The notes below the pieces were generated by a model. That model was not told where the DNA came from and made no database searches. It saw nothing but the letters and a program-made list of their open reading frames with translations. Positions 1 to 6,955 of a DNA stretch of 26,277 nucleotides are shown here, in pieces; position 1 is the first letter of the stretch; each line of letters begins with the position of its first letter. A program made the position numbers and the translations under genes. Source of the stretch: DATGHS01 sp035307785 (GTDB taxonomy: Bacteria; Planctomycetota; Planctomycetia; Gemmatales; Gemmataceae); assembly GCA_035307785.1 (NCBI GenBank), contig DATGHS010000443.1, forward strand, positions 1 to 26,277, given 5' to 3'.

Positions 1-963
1 GGCGTATGTTGCAACTGCTTCCCTGAATTTGGAGAGATATGCATACGTCCGCATACTGCCGAGCGCTTCGCAGTTGCTGTCTTTGCCGCTTGCGCCGACG
101 AGCGGAAAACGAATGCCGGCCGACCAGGCGCTGTAAATAGCATTGAGCGGAGTGGTTGTCGGCGTGCATTCCACTGCATCGATTCGCCCCAAGATCAAGT
201 CCGCGAGCGCTTCCGGGGCGATGCCGTTGTCGAAGCGAAACGGATCAGACCACACGACAAGCCCCTTCTTCCGATGGCACTGATCGCACCAATCGGCCAG
301 GGACCAGTCATCCGTCTGATCCGGACCGCCGAAGGAGAGCGGGAAGATTGCGCGATGGCAGTGCAGCAGCGAGAGTTGCCCCAACACTGGATGCGCGTGG
401 AATGTGTTGACCGCAACCATATGACCGTCGCGCTCCAGCGCCGGCTGTTGCCCGCTAAAGGCGACCAGGTTCGGCGCCGACGGATAGAGCTTACCATCCT
501 GCGAAAGAACCTGGGATTCCGCCACCAGCAGGTTCACTACGTCCAAGTCTTCCGCCATTCCTTCCAAAAATGCGGCATGCGGCGACAGAAAATGGCAACG
601 CGTATCTCCCGGATACCAGCCCCTGGCGCGATAATCCACCAAGCGTTCCATCGTCAGCCTTAGTGCCATTTGCCCCGGCCCGAGCGTGACTTCATGCCGC
701 AATGGCAAATACTCCGGTCCGTGGCGAGCTTCGATGATGAGCCGCACTCCGGCGGGCAACGGCACTTCGCAGGCGCCGTCGATGTAGCACCACGCCGTAC
801 CCTCCCACAAGTGTCCGCCCACATCTTCGTTTCGTCCCGTCGCGAATTCCGCCAGCTGCCCCAGAGGTGCGTACGTCCGCCCGTCGTGGTCGCAAATCCG
901 CAAGCGCACCGGCAGCGGCTTCTTGCTTGCACTGTCCAGGATTCGCAAGCTGACGTTAAACAC
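1..963 (-). CDS. CehA/McbA-family metallohydrolase-like protein, C-terminus cut by window edge
   Basis: The frame is open for 321 codons from a GTG at 963 to the left edge, so only the N-terminal part is present. The GTG sits behind AGGCGGAG with a 4-nt gap; an in-frame stop lies further upstream and no ATG comes earlier, so this start is well supported. Residues 1-105 look like a beta-rich N-terminal domain. Residues 115-146 (GWYPGD, then HFLSPHAAFLEG and DVVNLL) match the opening of the CehA/McbA PHP-like domain, and later segments (VNTFHAHPVLG, LADWCDQCHRKKGLVVW, GSMRTYAYL) also fit. Members of this superfamily are metal-dependent hydrolases; the substrate here is unknown. The usual H-x-H ligand pair reads R122-C-H124, so one metal ligand is replaced. 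No signal peptide is evident. Family assignment is fairly sure; activity is not. Confidence 0.8.
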   Translation of the reverse strand, partial: MFNVSLRILDSASKKPLPVRLRICDHDGRTYAPLGQLAEFATGRNEDVGGHLWEGTAWCYIDGACEVPLPAGVRLIIEARHGPEYLPLRHEVTLGPGQMALRLTMERLVDYRARGWYPGDTRCHFLSPHAAFLEGMAEDLDVVNLLVAESQVLSQDGKLYPSAPNLVAFSGQQPALERDGHMVAVNTFHAHPVLGQLSLLHCHRAIFPLSFGGPDQTDDWSLADWCDQCHRKKGLVVWSDPFRFDNGIAPEALADLILGRIDAVECTPTTTPLNAIYSAWSAGIRFPLVGASGKDSNCEALGSMRTYAYLSKFREAVATYA

Positions 964-1099
964 GGATCTCCGCCTGGCTACACTTTGCAGCCACCTATTA
1001 GTCTGGGATAAGACATCGGCTAACGGCCCAGCAATCGATGATCGCTCTCATTTTTGTTTGTTTACCCCTATTCTGTGGTCCGTCCCAACGGTCGTGCCA

Positions 1100-1128
1100 T
1101 TGCGCTCGGATCACTTCTGCCCAATAAT
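1100..1128 (+). promoter_or_regulatory. possible sigma-70-like promoter for the zinc-ribbon gene
   Basis: TTGCGC at 1100-1105 and AATAAT at 1123-1128 are separated by 17 nt, about 100 nt upstream of the ATG at 1227. The -10 matches consensus at five of six bases but the -35 at only three. This is the best plus-strand candidate I see in the 264-bp divergent gap (964-1226). Confidence 0.25.
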
Positions 1129-1226
1129 GTTCTCCGTACGCCAAAAAGTCTCCAAAGAAAATGCTATTATTCTCTGACGCCTCGTTTGTGGCTGGATGCG
1201 CGTTTTTGTCTTTTGAACTGAACAAC

Positions 1227-1427
1227 ATGCACACTGTAATCTGTCATTTCTGCAAACGGGAATTCAAATTCGATCCGGAACGATCGGACTCAACTACCCG
1301 CCGGCTGCGCAATCTGGAGGCCGGAACCCATCTGGCCATGTTGGTTCAATGCCAGAGTTGCCGGCATTGGATCATGCTGAAACTGGATGACGACGAACCG
1401 CATACCGACGAGTGGGACACGGAATAA
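1227..1427 (+). CDS. small zinc-ribbon protein, 66 aa
   Basis: A small acidic protein with two CxxC knuckles: C7-H-F-C10 near the N-terminus and C-Q-S-C about 40 residues later, an arrangement that can bind one zinc ion as a zinc ribbon. The tail is acidic (LDDDEPHTDEWDTE). The frame is open back to an ATG at 1161, but I chose 1227 because the knuckle begins a few residues after it and the upstream residues resemble no domain. No clear ribosome site precedes either start. It stands alone, divergent from the CehA/McbA gene and convergent with the YdeI-like gene 33 bp away. Function is unknown; small zinc ribbons often mediate protein or nucleic-acid contacts. Confidence 0.6.
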   Translation: MHTVICHFCKREFKFDPERSDSTTRRLRNLEAGTHLAMLVQCQSCRHWIMLKLDDDEPHTDEWDTE

Positions 1428-1460
1428 ACAAGATTCATTCTAAGAAACGTGTCGTCGGCA

Positions 1461-2039
1461 CTAATCATTCAATCCCTTGCCAGCGAGAATCTGTCGCAAA
1501 CACTTTTCCACCCGCGACTCCCGAGTTTTGGATTGTTTGGGTTGAGCAAAATAAAGAAGGTAGGCTCGCTGTCGACCGGGCGTCAAGGCCTCGAAGGCAG
1601 CCTTCAACGCGGGATTCTTGTCTAATTTGCTTTGGAATTCTTCGGGGACCTTGAATTCGGAACTCTTTTTTAATTTCACTTTCAAACCGGCTTTTTCGAC
1701 CTTCATGGCTTGGTGAATATATCCTTTCAAGATCGGTTCCATTTGCTCGATCTCTCGAACATCGGTGAACCGAATCTGGCGCGCCGCCTGCACGTTCTCC
1801 GTTTGTTGGACGAGAATGCCATCGGTATCCTTTAACAACGCGCCTTTGAAAAACAACAGCGCACAGTATTCTTTGAATCCATGTATCAAGACGATGTTTT
1901 TGTCCTCAAACGTATAACAGGGACAACCCCACTTCAATTCTTCGGTAAGGCCGCAGTCAAGAACGATCGTTCGCAATTTCGTAAATTCCTTCTGCCATTT
2001 TTTGTCTTTCGTGAAAAACCAATCAACCTGGGGATTCAT
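1461..2039 (-). CDS. YdeI/OmpD-associated family protein (DUF1801-type N-terminal domain)
   Basis: A 192-aa cytoplasmic protein. The first ~110 residues (MNPQVDWFF start, LRTIVLDCGLTEELKWG, CYTFEDKNIVLIHGFKEYCALLFFKGALL) match the DUF1801 / YdhG-like fold. The C-terminal part (VPEEFQSKLDKNPALKAAFEALTPGRQRAYLLYFAQPKQSKTR, given here only to mark the stretch, residues ~132-175) is the typical YdeI/OmdA helical tail. Members have been linked to stress or peptide resistance in some bacteria, but no biochemical activity is established. GGAG lies 7 nt before the ATG. The gene is visibly AT-richer than its neighbours, which suggests acquisition from a lower-GC donor. It follows the exported two-repeat gene by 86 bp on the same strand, but nothing links their functions. 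Confidence 0.85.
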   Translation of the reverse strand: MNPQVDWFFTKDKKWQKEFTKLRTIVLDCGLTEELKWGCPCYTFEDKNIVLIHGFKEYCALLFFKGALLKDTDGILVQQTENVQAARQIRFTDVREIEQMEPILKGYIHQAMKVEKAGLKVKLKKSSEFKVPEEFQSKLDKNPALKAAFEALTPGRQRAYLLYFAQPKQSKTRESRVEKCLRQILAGKGLND

Positions 2040-2125
2040 TCTCGTTCTCCGTTCGCGTCCGGTTACGCACTCTTAGCCCTCCGCTTTCTTCACCAGCGCG
2101 GCGATCCGTGCGGCGCAGCGCGGGC

Positions 2126-3652
2126 TCATGGCGCCGGGCGGGCCGCGGTGTATTTTAAGTCGTCGAAATAAATCCGCACGATCTGCCCGCCGATGTTCGA
2201 GGTGAAGACGCCGAAGCGGTCGAAGCTCGCGCCCTGGGCCTTGACTCCCTTTTTGAGCGGCAACGTCACGGATTCCTTGTCCAGGGTTACGGTGATGGCG
2301 CCATTGCCGCTCTCCGCAGCCGGGTTATAAACGAGGGTCCAGTCGTACACTTTGCCCGGCGTGAGGACCGGTCCCGCGGCAGCCTGGGCCCTGCTTGCCT
2401 TGCCGGTTGTCAGCGAGGGGTGGAAGTAGTGGCCCACCCGAGTGGGGCCGCCGACATGGACGCCGAGGAAGTGCCCGGCCTGCACGGGCGGCTCGTCCTT
2501 GATGGCGCTGTTGAACCAGCCTAGAAACATGTCCGAATCCGGCGCTCCCGATTTCAGCACAACCTTGCCGCTTGCCTCCAACCGATCTTCCAGGCTCAGC
2601 GGGCCGACCTTGTCGGCATAGTAGGCGTACTTGCCGGAGCGCCAGAAGGTGCCGCCGATTTCGCCGGCCTTGCCGCCGGCGTGGTTAGTGTTGCTGTAGC
2701 CGAAGTCGTGCGCTCCGCCGACGTCCTTCGCCTGGTAGGTGGCGCGATTGCCGGAAGCGTCCCACTTCGGGTCCTGCGAGAAGTCCGCAGCGCGGCCGAG
2801 GCAATGCAGGTCGCCGAAGTAAATGCTCATGGAGCCGCCGGGCTTGGTCATGTTCATCAGGCCGAAGTGGTCGAACGTGGTGCCCTGCTTGCGGAACCCG
2901 TCGGTCAGGTCCACGGTAAAACTCGTCACGTCGGGAAAGCGACGGCGGGCTTCCAGCTTGTGCGCCTCCGGGATATCGGTGTTGGAGTACTCGCCCGGCA
3001 TGTGGGTGTCGCCGCTCAAGGTAAACGTGAATTGGCCGCGGCCGCCGGCGCCTGCTGGGTCGTAGTCGAGGGTCCAGCGGTAGCGCGTGCCGTCATTGCG
3101 GATCGGGGTGGGGCGGAACTTGCCGGGGATGAACGGCGTGACAAACGTGCCGCAGCTCTGGTTTTGGCCGGTGATGAGCCGCACGGCCAAACGAGCGCCG
3201 CTCCGTTCGCAGTCCAGGTTCAAACCCAGCGACCCGGTGGGGCGCCCGCCGCCGCCGGGCTGCTCGGCCTTGAAAAAGCCGAAGAAGACGCCGCCGCCCG
3301 CCGTGGTCTTTGTCAGTGCGAACGTCCCCGAAGCGCTGAACTTCTCGTCGAGCGTCACCGGGCCTATTTTGTCGGCGTAATACGCCGGCTCCGCCGCCCT
3401 GGTGATGTGCCCGCCCAGTTCACCCGTCGCCTTGCCGGCGAAATTTGTCTTGCTGTAGCCGAAGTCCTGCGTCACAGTCGGCACACGCTCCGGCATGATA
3501 CGGTTGTTGTGCCCCTCCCAGCCAGGGTCCGTGTCGAACGATTCCGACTTCACGGCCGTTTTCGGCTGCTCATCGGCCCGGCCATTCCGCACGTCGGCCG
3601 CCAGAAAGAGGAGAGCGAGAAGCACCCAGCATGAAATCGCGCACCTGGCCAT
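2126..3652 (-). CDS. exported protein with two copies of a beta-rich domain, 508 aa
   Basis: The start at 3652 is chosen over an in-frame ATG at 3874 because AAGGAG lies 7 nt before it and a signal peptide follows at once: a hydrophobic stretch at residues 8-19 and probable cleavage after GRA at residue 26. The mature protein holds two homologous halves. DFGYSKTNFAG...GELGG (63-81) recurs as DFGYSNTNHAG...GEIGG (316-334), AYYADKIGP (90-98) as AYYADKVGP (343-351), and TFDHFGL plus IYFGDL near 259-282 as SFDRFGV plus IYFDDL near the C-terminus. Gly- and Thr-rich strands suggest a concanavalin-like or other beta-sandwich fold. I see no catalytic motif. It is probably a secreted or periplasmic planctomycete protein; function is unknown. 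Confidence 0.85.
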   Translation of the reverse strand: MARCAISCWVLLALLFLAADVRNGRADEQPKTAVKSESFDTDPGWEGHNNRIMPERVPTVTQDFGYSKTNFAGKATGELGGHITRAAEPAYYADKIGPVTLDEKFSASGTFALTKTTAGGGVFFGFFKAEQPGGGGRPTGSLGLNLDCERSGARLAVRLITGQNQSCGTFVTPFIPGKFRPTPIRNDGTRYRWTLDYDPAGAGGRGQFTFTLSGDTHMPGEYSNTDIPEAHKLEARRRFPDVTSFTVDLTDGFRKQGTTFDHFGLMNMTKPGGSMSIYFGDLHCLGRAADFSQDPKWDASGNRATYQAKDVGGAHDFGYSNTNHAGGKAGEIGGTFWRSGKYAYYADKVGPLSLEDRLEASGKVVLKSGAPDSDMFLGWFNSAIKDEPPVQAGHFLGVHVGGPTRVGHYFHPSLTTGKASRAQAAAGPVLTPGKVYDWTLVYNPAAESGNGAITVTLDKESVTLPLKKGVKAQGASFDRFGVFTSNIGGQIVRIYFDDLKYTAARPAP

Positions 3653-3896
3653 GATCGGCTCCTTATGCCGGCCCGTTTGTGTACATAAAGGACGTAATTC
3701 AGCAGCGGCGACCGCGCGGGGCAACAGTAAACATCGATAAACCAGCATCGCAGCCGCCGTTTGTTGTAGTGGTTGATTTGCCGGATTTGTCCTCAGAAGA
3801 GAGGAATAGCCGACCGCCACCGCCGGACGTGCCCTCGTGATCCTGCCCGAACCGCGCCGCCAGGATATTGACATTGCAGCTCGGAAAACGAGGATG

Positions 3897-3912
3897 GCGG
3901 CCCCAGGGCCGC
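3897..3912 (-). terminator. GC-rich hairpin downstream of the CDF gene, possible terminator
   Basis: A perfect 7-bp inverted repeat, GCGGCCC with two central bases and GGGCCGC, lies 13 nt past the stop of the CDF exporter. On the minus strand a short TTTT follows about 10 nt later rather than at once, so termination is only possible. The rest of the 273-bp gap (3653-3925) shows nothing recognisable. Confidence 0.3.
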
Positions 3913-3925
3913 TTCAGCCGTTGGT

Positions 3926-4840
3926 TCAACTCGTCTCTGCCTTGCCTGAAGTGCAGGGAACGAGATCACAAGCAAGTTCAGCCGCCTGCTCCAACTGAAT
4001 CGTCGCGTGGGCGATGCCGAACCGTTCGCGCAAGTCCGCGGCCACTCTCATCAGCAACTCATCGTCGAGGCGACCGTCAGGCTTGACTAGATGGGCCGTC
4101 AGCGCCGCATGAATGGTGCTCAGCCCCCATACGTGCAGGTCATGGACTGCCACAATGCCGGGCAGTCCCGCCAAGTACGCCTCCACTGCCGCGATGTCGA
4201 TGCCTGCAGGAACAGCGTCAAGTGACAGATCCACCGACTCGCGGAGCAGGCCCCAGGTGCCGGCCGCGATCGCGAAGACGACCAACAGACTCGCCGCTGG
4301 ATCGACCCAATGCCAACCGGTGAACTGGATCACCAACCCGGCTACCACGACCGCCGCCGAGACGCCGGCGTCGGCCGCCATGTGCAGAAACGCGCCGCGG
4401 ACGTTCAGATCCCGCTTCCGCCCGGCCATGAAAAGTAAGGCCGTGGCGCCGTTGACGACCACACCGGCGGCGGCCACTCCGATGATGGTCAGCCCGGAGA
4501 CTGCGGCGGGTCGCGCGAATCTCTGGATCGCTTCCCAGCCAATGCCGCCGATGACGACCAGCAGGAGGGCCGCGTTCAGCAGGGCAGCAAGGATTGATGA
4601 CCGCCGCAGGCCGTAAGTGCGGCGAGCCGTCGGCGGGCGGCCGGTCAGGTAGTTCGCCCCCCACGCGAGCAGCAGGCCCAGGACATCGCTGAAGTTGTGC
4701 CCGGCGTCGGCCAGCAGCGCCAGCGAGCCGGCCCAAAGTCCGAAGCCCGCCTCCAAAAGCGCGAATCCGAGGTTCAGCCCAACACCGATCGCGAACGCAC
4801 GGTTGTAGTCCGGCGCGCCGTGTTGGTGATCGTGTGCCAT
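3926..4840 (-). CDS. cation diffusion facilitator (CDF) metal exporter, 304 aa
   Basis: An inner-membrane proton-coupled exporter of divalent metal, most likely zinc, of the CzcD/ZitB branch. About six membrane helices are visible. The two metal-site motifs are intact: D45-A-G-H48-N-F-S-D52 in helix 2 and H153-M-A-A-D157 in helix 5. A short His-rich N-terminus (MAHDHQHG) fits zinc binding, and the cytoplasmic C-terminal domain carries the family motif VHDLHVWGLS. The ATG at 4840 has GAGG 6-7 nt upstream; an in-frame TTG at 4852 overlaps that site and was rejected. No metal-responsive regulator lies next to it. The 189-bp gap upstream, up to the ankyrin gene, holds nothing I recognise. Family is certain; the exact metal is inferred. 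Confidence 0.93.
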   Translation of the reverse strand: MAHDHQHGAPDYNRAFAIGVGLNLGFALLEAGFGLWAGSLALLADAGHNFSDVLGLLLAWGANYLTGRPPTARRTYGLRRSSILAALLNAALLLVVIGGIGWEAIQRFARPAAVSGLTIIGVAAAGVVVNGATALLFMAGRKRDLNVRGAFLHMAADAGVSAAVVVAGLVIQFTGWHWVDPAASLLVVFAIAAGTWGLLRESVDLSLDAVPAGIDIAAVEAYLAGLPGIVAVHDLHVWGLSTIHAALTAHLVKPDGRLDDELLMRVAADLRERFGIAHATIQLEQAAELACDLVPCTSGKAETS

Positions 4841-5029
4841 CCCGTACCTCAAAGAACCGGTCGTTGAAGCTCAGCCGCGCCGGAGCTGGACCGCCGTCAA
4901 AACCTGGAAAGCCGTCATGCCCCGCCGTCTGCTACTTTGCCTGAATACTACTCAGGTCCTTGCGGATGACGGATCGAGCGTGTCGCCAAGTAAGACATGG
5001 TCGCGGGATTGCTCCGGTCGCGCCTCTCA

Positions 5030-5662
5030 CTACGGCTTCTTGGCCGGCGGGTCGGCCGGCTTTTTCAAAAATGGCGCCGGCTTCAACTCCACCTTCTTCA
5101 CGGACTGCAAGTAAGCGAGCACCCCTTCGGCCTCTTTGCCGCCAACTTGGGCATGGAAATGCAGGGTGAACCCATGTGGGCCTTTGGCGTCGATTAGCCT
5201 GGGCTGGAGGGCGAGGAACGCTTTCACCGCGTCGAGCTGTCCCATCATGGCGGCGCAGAAGATGTCGATCCGCGCCCCTTTCTCCAAAAGGAACTCGACA
5301 ATATCCCGCCGGCCCATATGCGAGGCTCCGCCCAGTCCGGTCTCCCAGTCACCGCCGCCCCAGTCCAAGGTCGCGTTCTGCAACGCCGGTTCTTTCTCCA
5401 GCAGTTTCTTGGTCATCTCCAGGTCGGAATGGGCGAAGATAACAAAGTCCTGGGCGAGCAGCCGGTTTATCTGCGGCTTCTTCCAAGACGGCTTAAACCC
5501 GGGCGGCGCATAGTCGCGCTCGAACGCGGCCTCCGTCGGGCCGACGGGTGCTTTCGGCGCCTCGGACTTCGGCTTGTCGTCAGCCGTCAGCTTGGCAGCG
5601 GAGCCGAGTACGAGTCCCGCAGTCAGCCCGGCAAAGCGACGGCGCGAAATCAACTTGAGCAT
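5030..5662 (-). CDS. Tat-exported ankyrin-repeat protein, 210 aa
   Basis: The start at 5662 follows AAGGA with a 7-nt gap and opens a twin-arginine signal peptide: ISRRRFAGL (residues 5-13), a hydrophobic run to about residue 22, then a polar, Lys/Pro-rich linker. About four ankyrin-type repeats follow from residue 70: HSDLEMTKKLLEKEP, HMGRRDIVEFLLEKGARID, MMGQLDAVKAFLALQP and a degenerate last one. The C-terminus is Lys/Pro-rich. The frame is open upstream to 5914, but that part lacks a ribosome site and resembles no protein. Ankyrin repeats bind other proteins; the partner is unknown. The 15-nt region including the start resembles that of the exported gene at 3652. Confidence 0.85.
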   Translation of the reverse strand: MLKLISRRRFAGLTAGLVLGSAAKLTADDKPKSEAPKAPVGPTEAAFERDYAPPGFKPSWKKPQINRLLAQDFVIFAHSDLEMTKKLLEKEPALQNATLDWGGGDWETGLGGASHMGRRDIVEFLLEKGARIDIFCAAMMGQLDAVKAFLALQPRLIDAKGPHGFTLHFHAQVGGKEAEGVLAYLQSVKKVELKPAPFLKKPADPPAKKP

Positions 5663-6232
5663 GATGGGTTCCTTTAGGCGGAGTAGGTTCTGCCGAAAAT
5701 TGTTAAACCGAAGTTTTTCGCATTTTACGAACATGCAAGGCGAAGCCCAATTGGAATTCCTGGTCTTACCATAAGTTGCGTCGGAGCCCGCTGACAGCAA
5801 AAAAATAAACTCCCCACCGTCCTGCCAGACACTAAGGGGAATAGAAAAGCGCCATGCCGGTAATGGCATCGCGAAAATGAATGGTTTTGGCGATTGCGGA
5901 CATGTCCGTGGCATTGCCTTTTGGCGGAATTGAGTCAGGAACGGAGATGGCAGTGGAAAGGGAACGGGAGTTGGGTATCAGGAACGGCTTCGTCATAAAT
6001 GAAAACGGTTCCGGACATACCCCCGATCGTGACGCCCCCTCATTGGACGCTCCTGCGTCGCGAAACACCATGCCCGCCGCACGCAATCTGCTTTCACGCG
6101 ACGTTGGAACATTTCGCCTTGCGTTTCCACGCTCTGCGCCGGAAAATCCGCGGCACGATGCTCTGCGTCGGGTCTATCTCACTGGACGCAATGCGTGCAG
6201 GTACGTTAGCACGCAGAGCGTGGGAACCAGAA
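5663..6232. other. 570-bp stretch without a convincing gene
   Basis: Open frames exist on both strands but none has a family-like composition, ribosome site or domain. The stretch should contain the promoter of the ankyrin gene. It also holds a purine-rich part with three GGAACGG-like units (about 5938-5988) and a decayed repeat (6045-6228). It reads like degenerate intergenic DNA. Confidence 0.55.
6045..6228. repeat. decayed array of CACGCTCTGCGT-like units
   Basis: Variants of one unit recur in both orientations: GGACGCTCCTGCGTCG (6045-6060), CCACGCTCTGCGCCGG (6127-6142), CGATGCTCTGCGTCGG (6156-6171), GGACGCAATGCGT (6184-6196) and, inverted, CACGCAGAGCGTGGGAAC (6210-6227). The outermost TTTCCACGCTCTGCG (from 6124) and CGCAGAGCGTGGGAA form an inverted pair. 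Each unit is itself partly palindromic. It probably derives from a dispersed non-coding repeat rather than from a gene. Confidence 0.5.
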
Positions 6233-6931
6233 TTAATCCTGTTCATCGTCCCCATCATCGACATCTTTGTTTGTTCCGTTTCCTTCTGTTCGATTCTTGT
6301 ATTCCTGCTCCATCCCCGATATTCGCACGCGCCGGCCATCCACTCGCATTTTCTTTTCTGCGAATAGCCGAATCGCTTCCGGATAGGCAAGGCACTCCTG
6401 CTCGAAGACCCGGAATGCCAGCGTTTCCGGTGTGTCGTCTTCGAGCACCGGAATCGCGCGTTGAAGAATAATCGGGCCGTGGTCGTATTCGTGGTCGGCG
6501 AAGTGTACGGTGCAGCCGGTCACCTTCACGCCGTGCTGCAGCACGGCTTCGTGCACGTGGTGGCCGTACATTCCTTTGCCGCCGAAAGCCGGAAGCAGGG
6601 CCGGATGAATGTTCATGACTCGCAGTGCGAAATCGTCCGGAATGCGCAGGTAATGCAGAAAACCGGCCAGACAAACGAGCTCGGCTTGCGCTTGCCGGCA
6701 GCTATCAAAAATGCGTTCGCTGAATGCCTCGCGGCCGACCTCTTTCGCATTGACCACGGCCACCGGCAAGCGGGCTCGACGCGCCCGCTCGATGCCGAAG
6801 GCATCGGCCCGGCTGCCGACGACCTGCACAATCTCCACCGCTAGCTGGCCGTCGGCAATCTGATCGATGAAGTTCTGCAGCGTGGTGCCGCCACCGCTAA
6901 CCAGCACCGCGATTCGAAGAGGTGAAGCCAT
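6233..6931 (-). CDS. purN: phosphoribosylglycinamide formyltransferase (GART), PurN type
   Basis: Transfers a formyl group from 10-formyltetrahydrofolate to GAR, the third step of de novo purine synthesis, in the cytoplasm. The nucleotide-binding start VLVSGGGTTLQNFI (residues 9-22) and the catalytic residues N107, H109 (MNIHPALLPAF) and D150 (DHGPII) are all present. At 232 aa it is about 20 residues longer than the E. coli enzyme; the extra part is a hydrophilic, very acidic tail (DVDDGDDEQD) unlikely to affect catalysis. It lies 24 bp behind the VWA gene on the same strand, probably as one transcript, with a small hairpin in the gap. No other purine gene is nearby. Confidence 0.93.
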   Translation of the reverse strand: MASPLRIAVLVSGGGTTLQNFIDQIADGQLAVEIVQVVGSRADAFGIERARRARLPVAVVNAKEVGREAFSERIFDSCRQAQAELVCLAGFLHYLRIPDDFALRVMNIHPALLPAFGGKGMYGHHVHEAVLQHGVKVTGCTVHFADHEYDHGPIILQRAIPVLEDDTPETLAFRVFEQECLAYPEAIRLFAEKKMRVDGRRVRISGMEQEYKNRTEGNGTNKDVDDGDDEQD

Positions 6932-6939
6932 AGGCGCAT

Positions 6940-6953
6940 CGCCGCAAGCGGCG
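6940..6953 (-). other. small hairpin in the VWA-purN gap
   Basis: CGCCGC-AA-GCGGCG is a perfect inverted repeat lying 8 nt upstream of the purN start and just behind the VWA stop. There is no T run, so it is not a standard terminator. No clear Shine-Dalgarno sequence is visible for purN, so the stem could affect purN translation or RNA processing. Confidence 0.35.
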
Positions 6954-6955
6954 AA

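Noticed and set aside
2681..3634. 317-aa open frame on the plus strand
   Set aside because: It lies opposite the exported two-repeat protein, which has a ribosome site, signal peptide and internal homology. The plus-strand product is Val/Ala/Arg-rich without any domain.
3653..3874. 74-codon N-terminal extension of the exported two-repeat protein
   Set aside because: The internal ATG at 3652 has AAGGAG and begins a signal peptide; the extension would bury it.
5832..6086. 84-aa minus-strand frame in the 570-bp gap
   Set aside because: Composition follows the purine-rich repeat (NSRSLSTAISVPDS); no ribosome site or family resemblance.
5881..6471. 196-aa plus-strand frame before and over purN
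   Set aside because: Half of it is antisense to purN and the rest runs through the decayed repeat; no ribosome site or recognisable domain.
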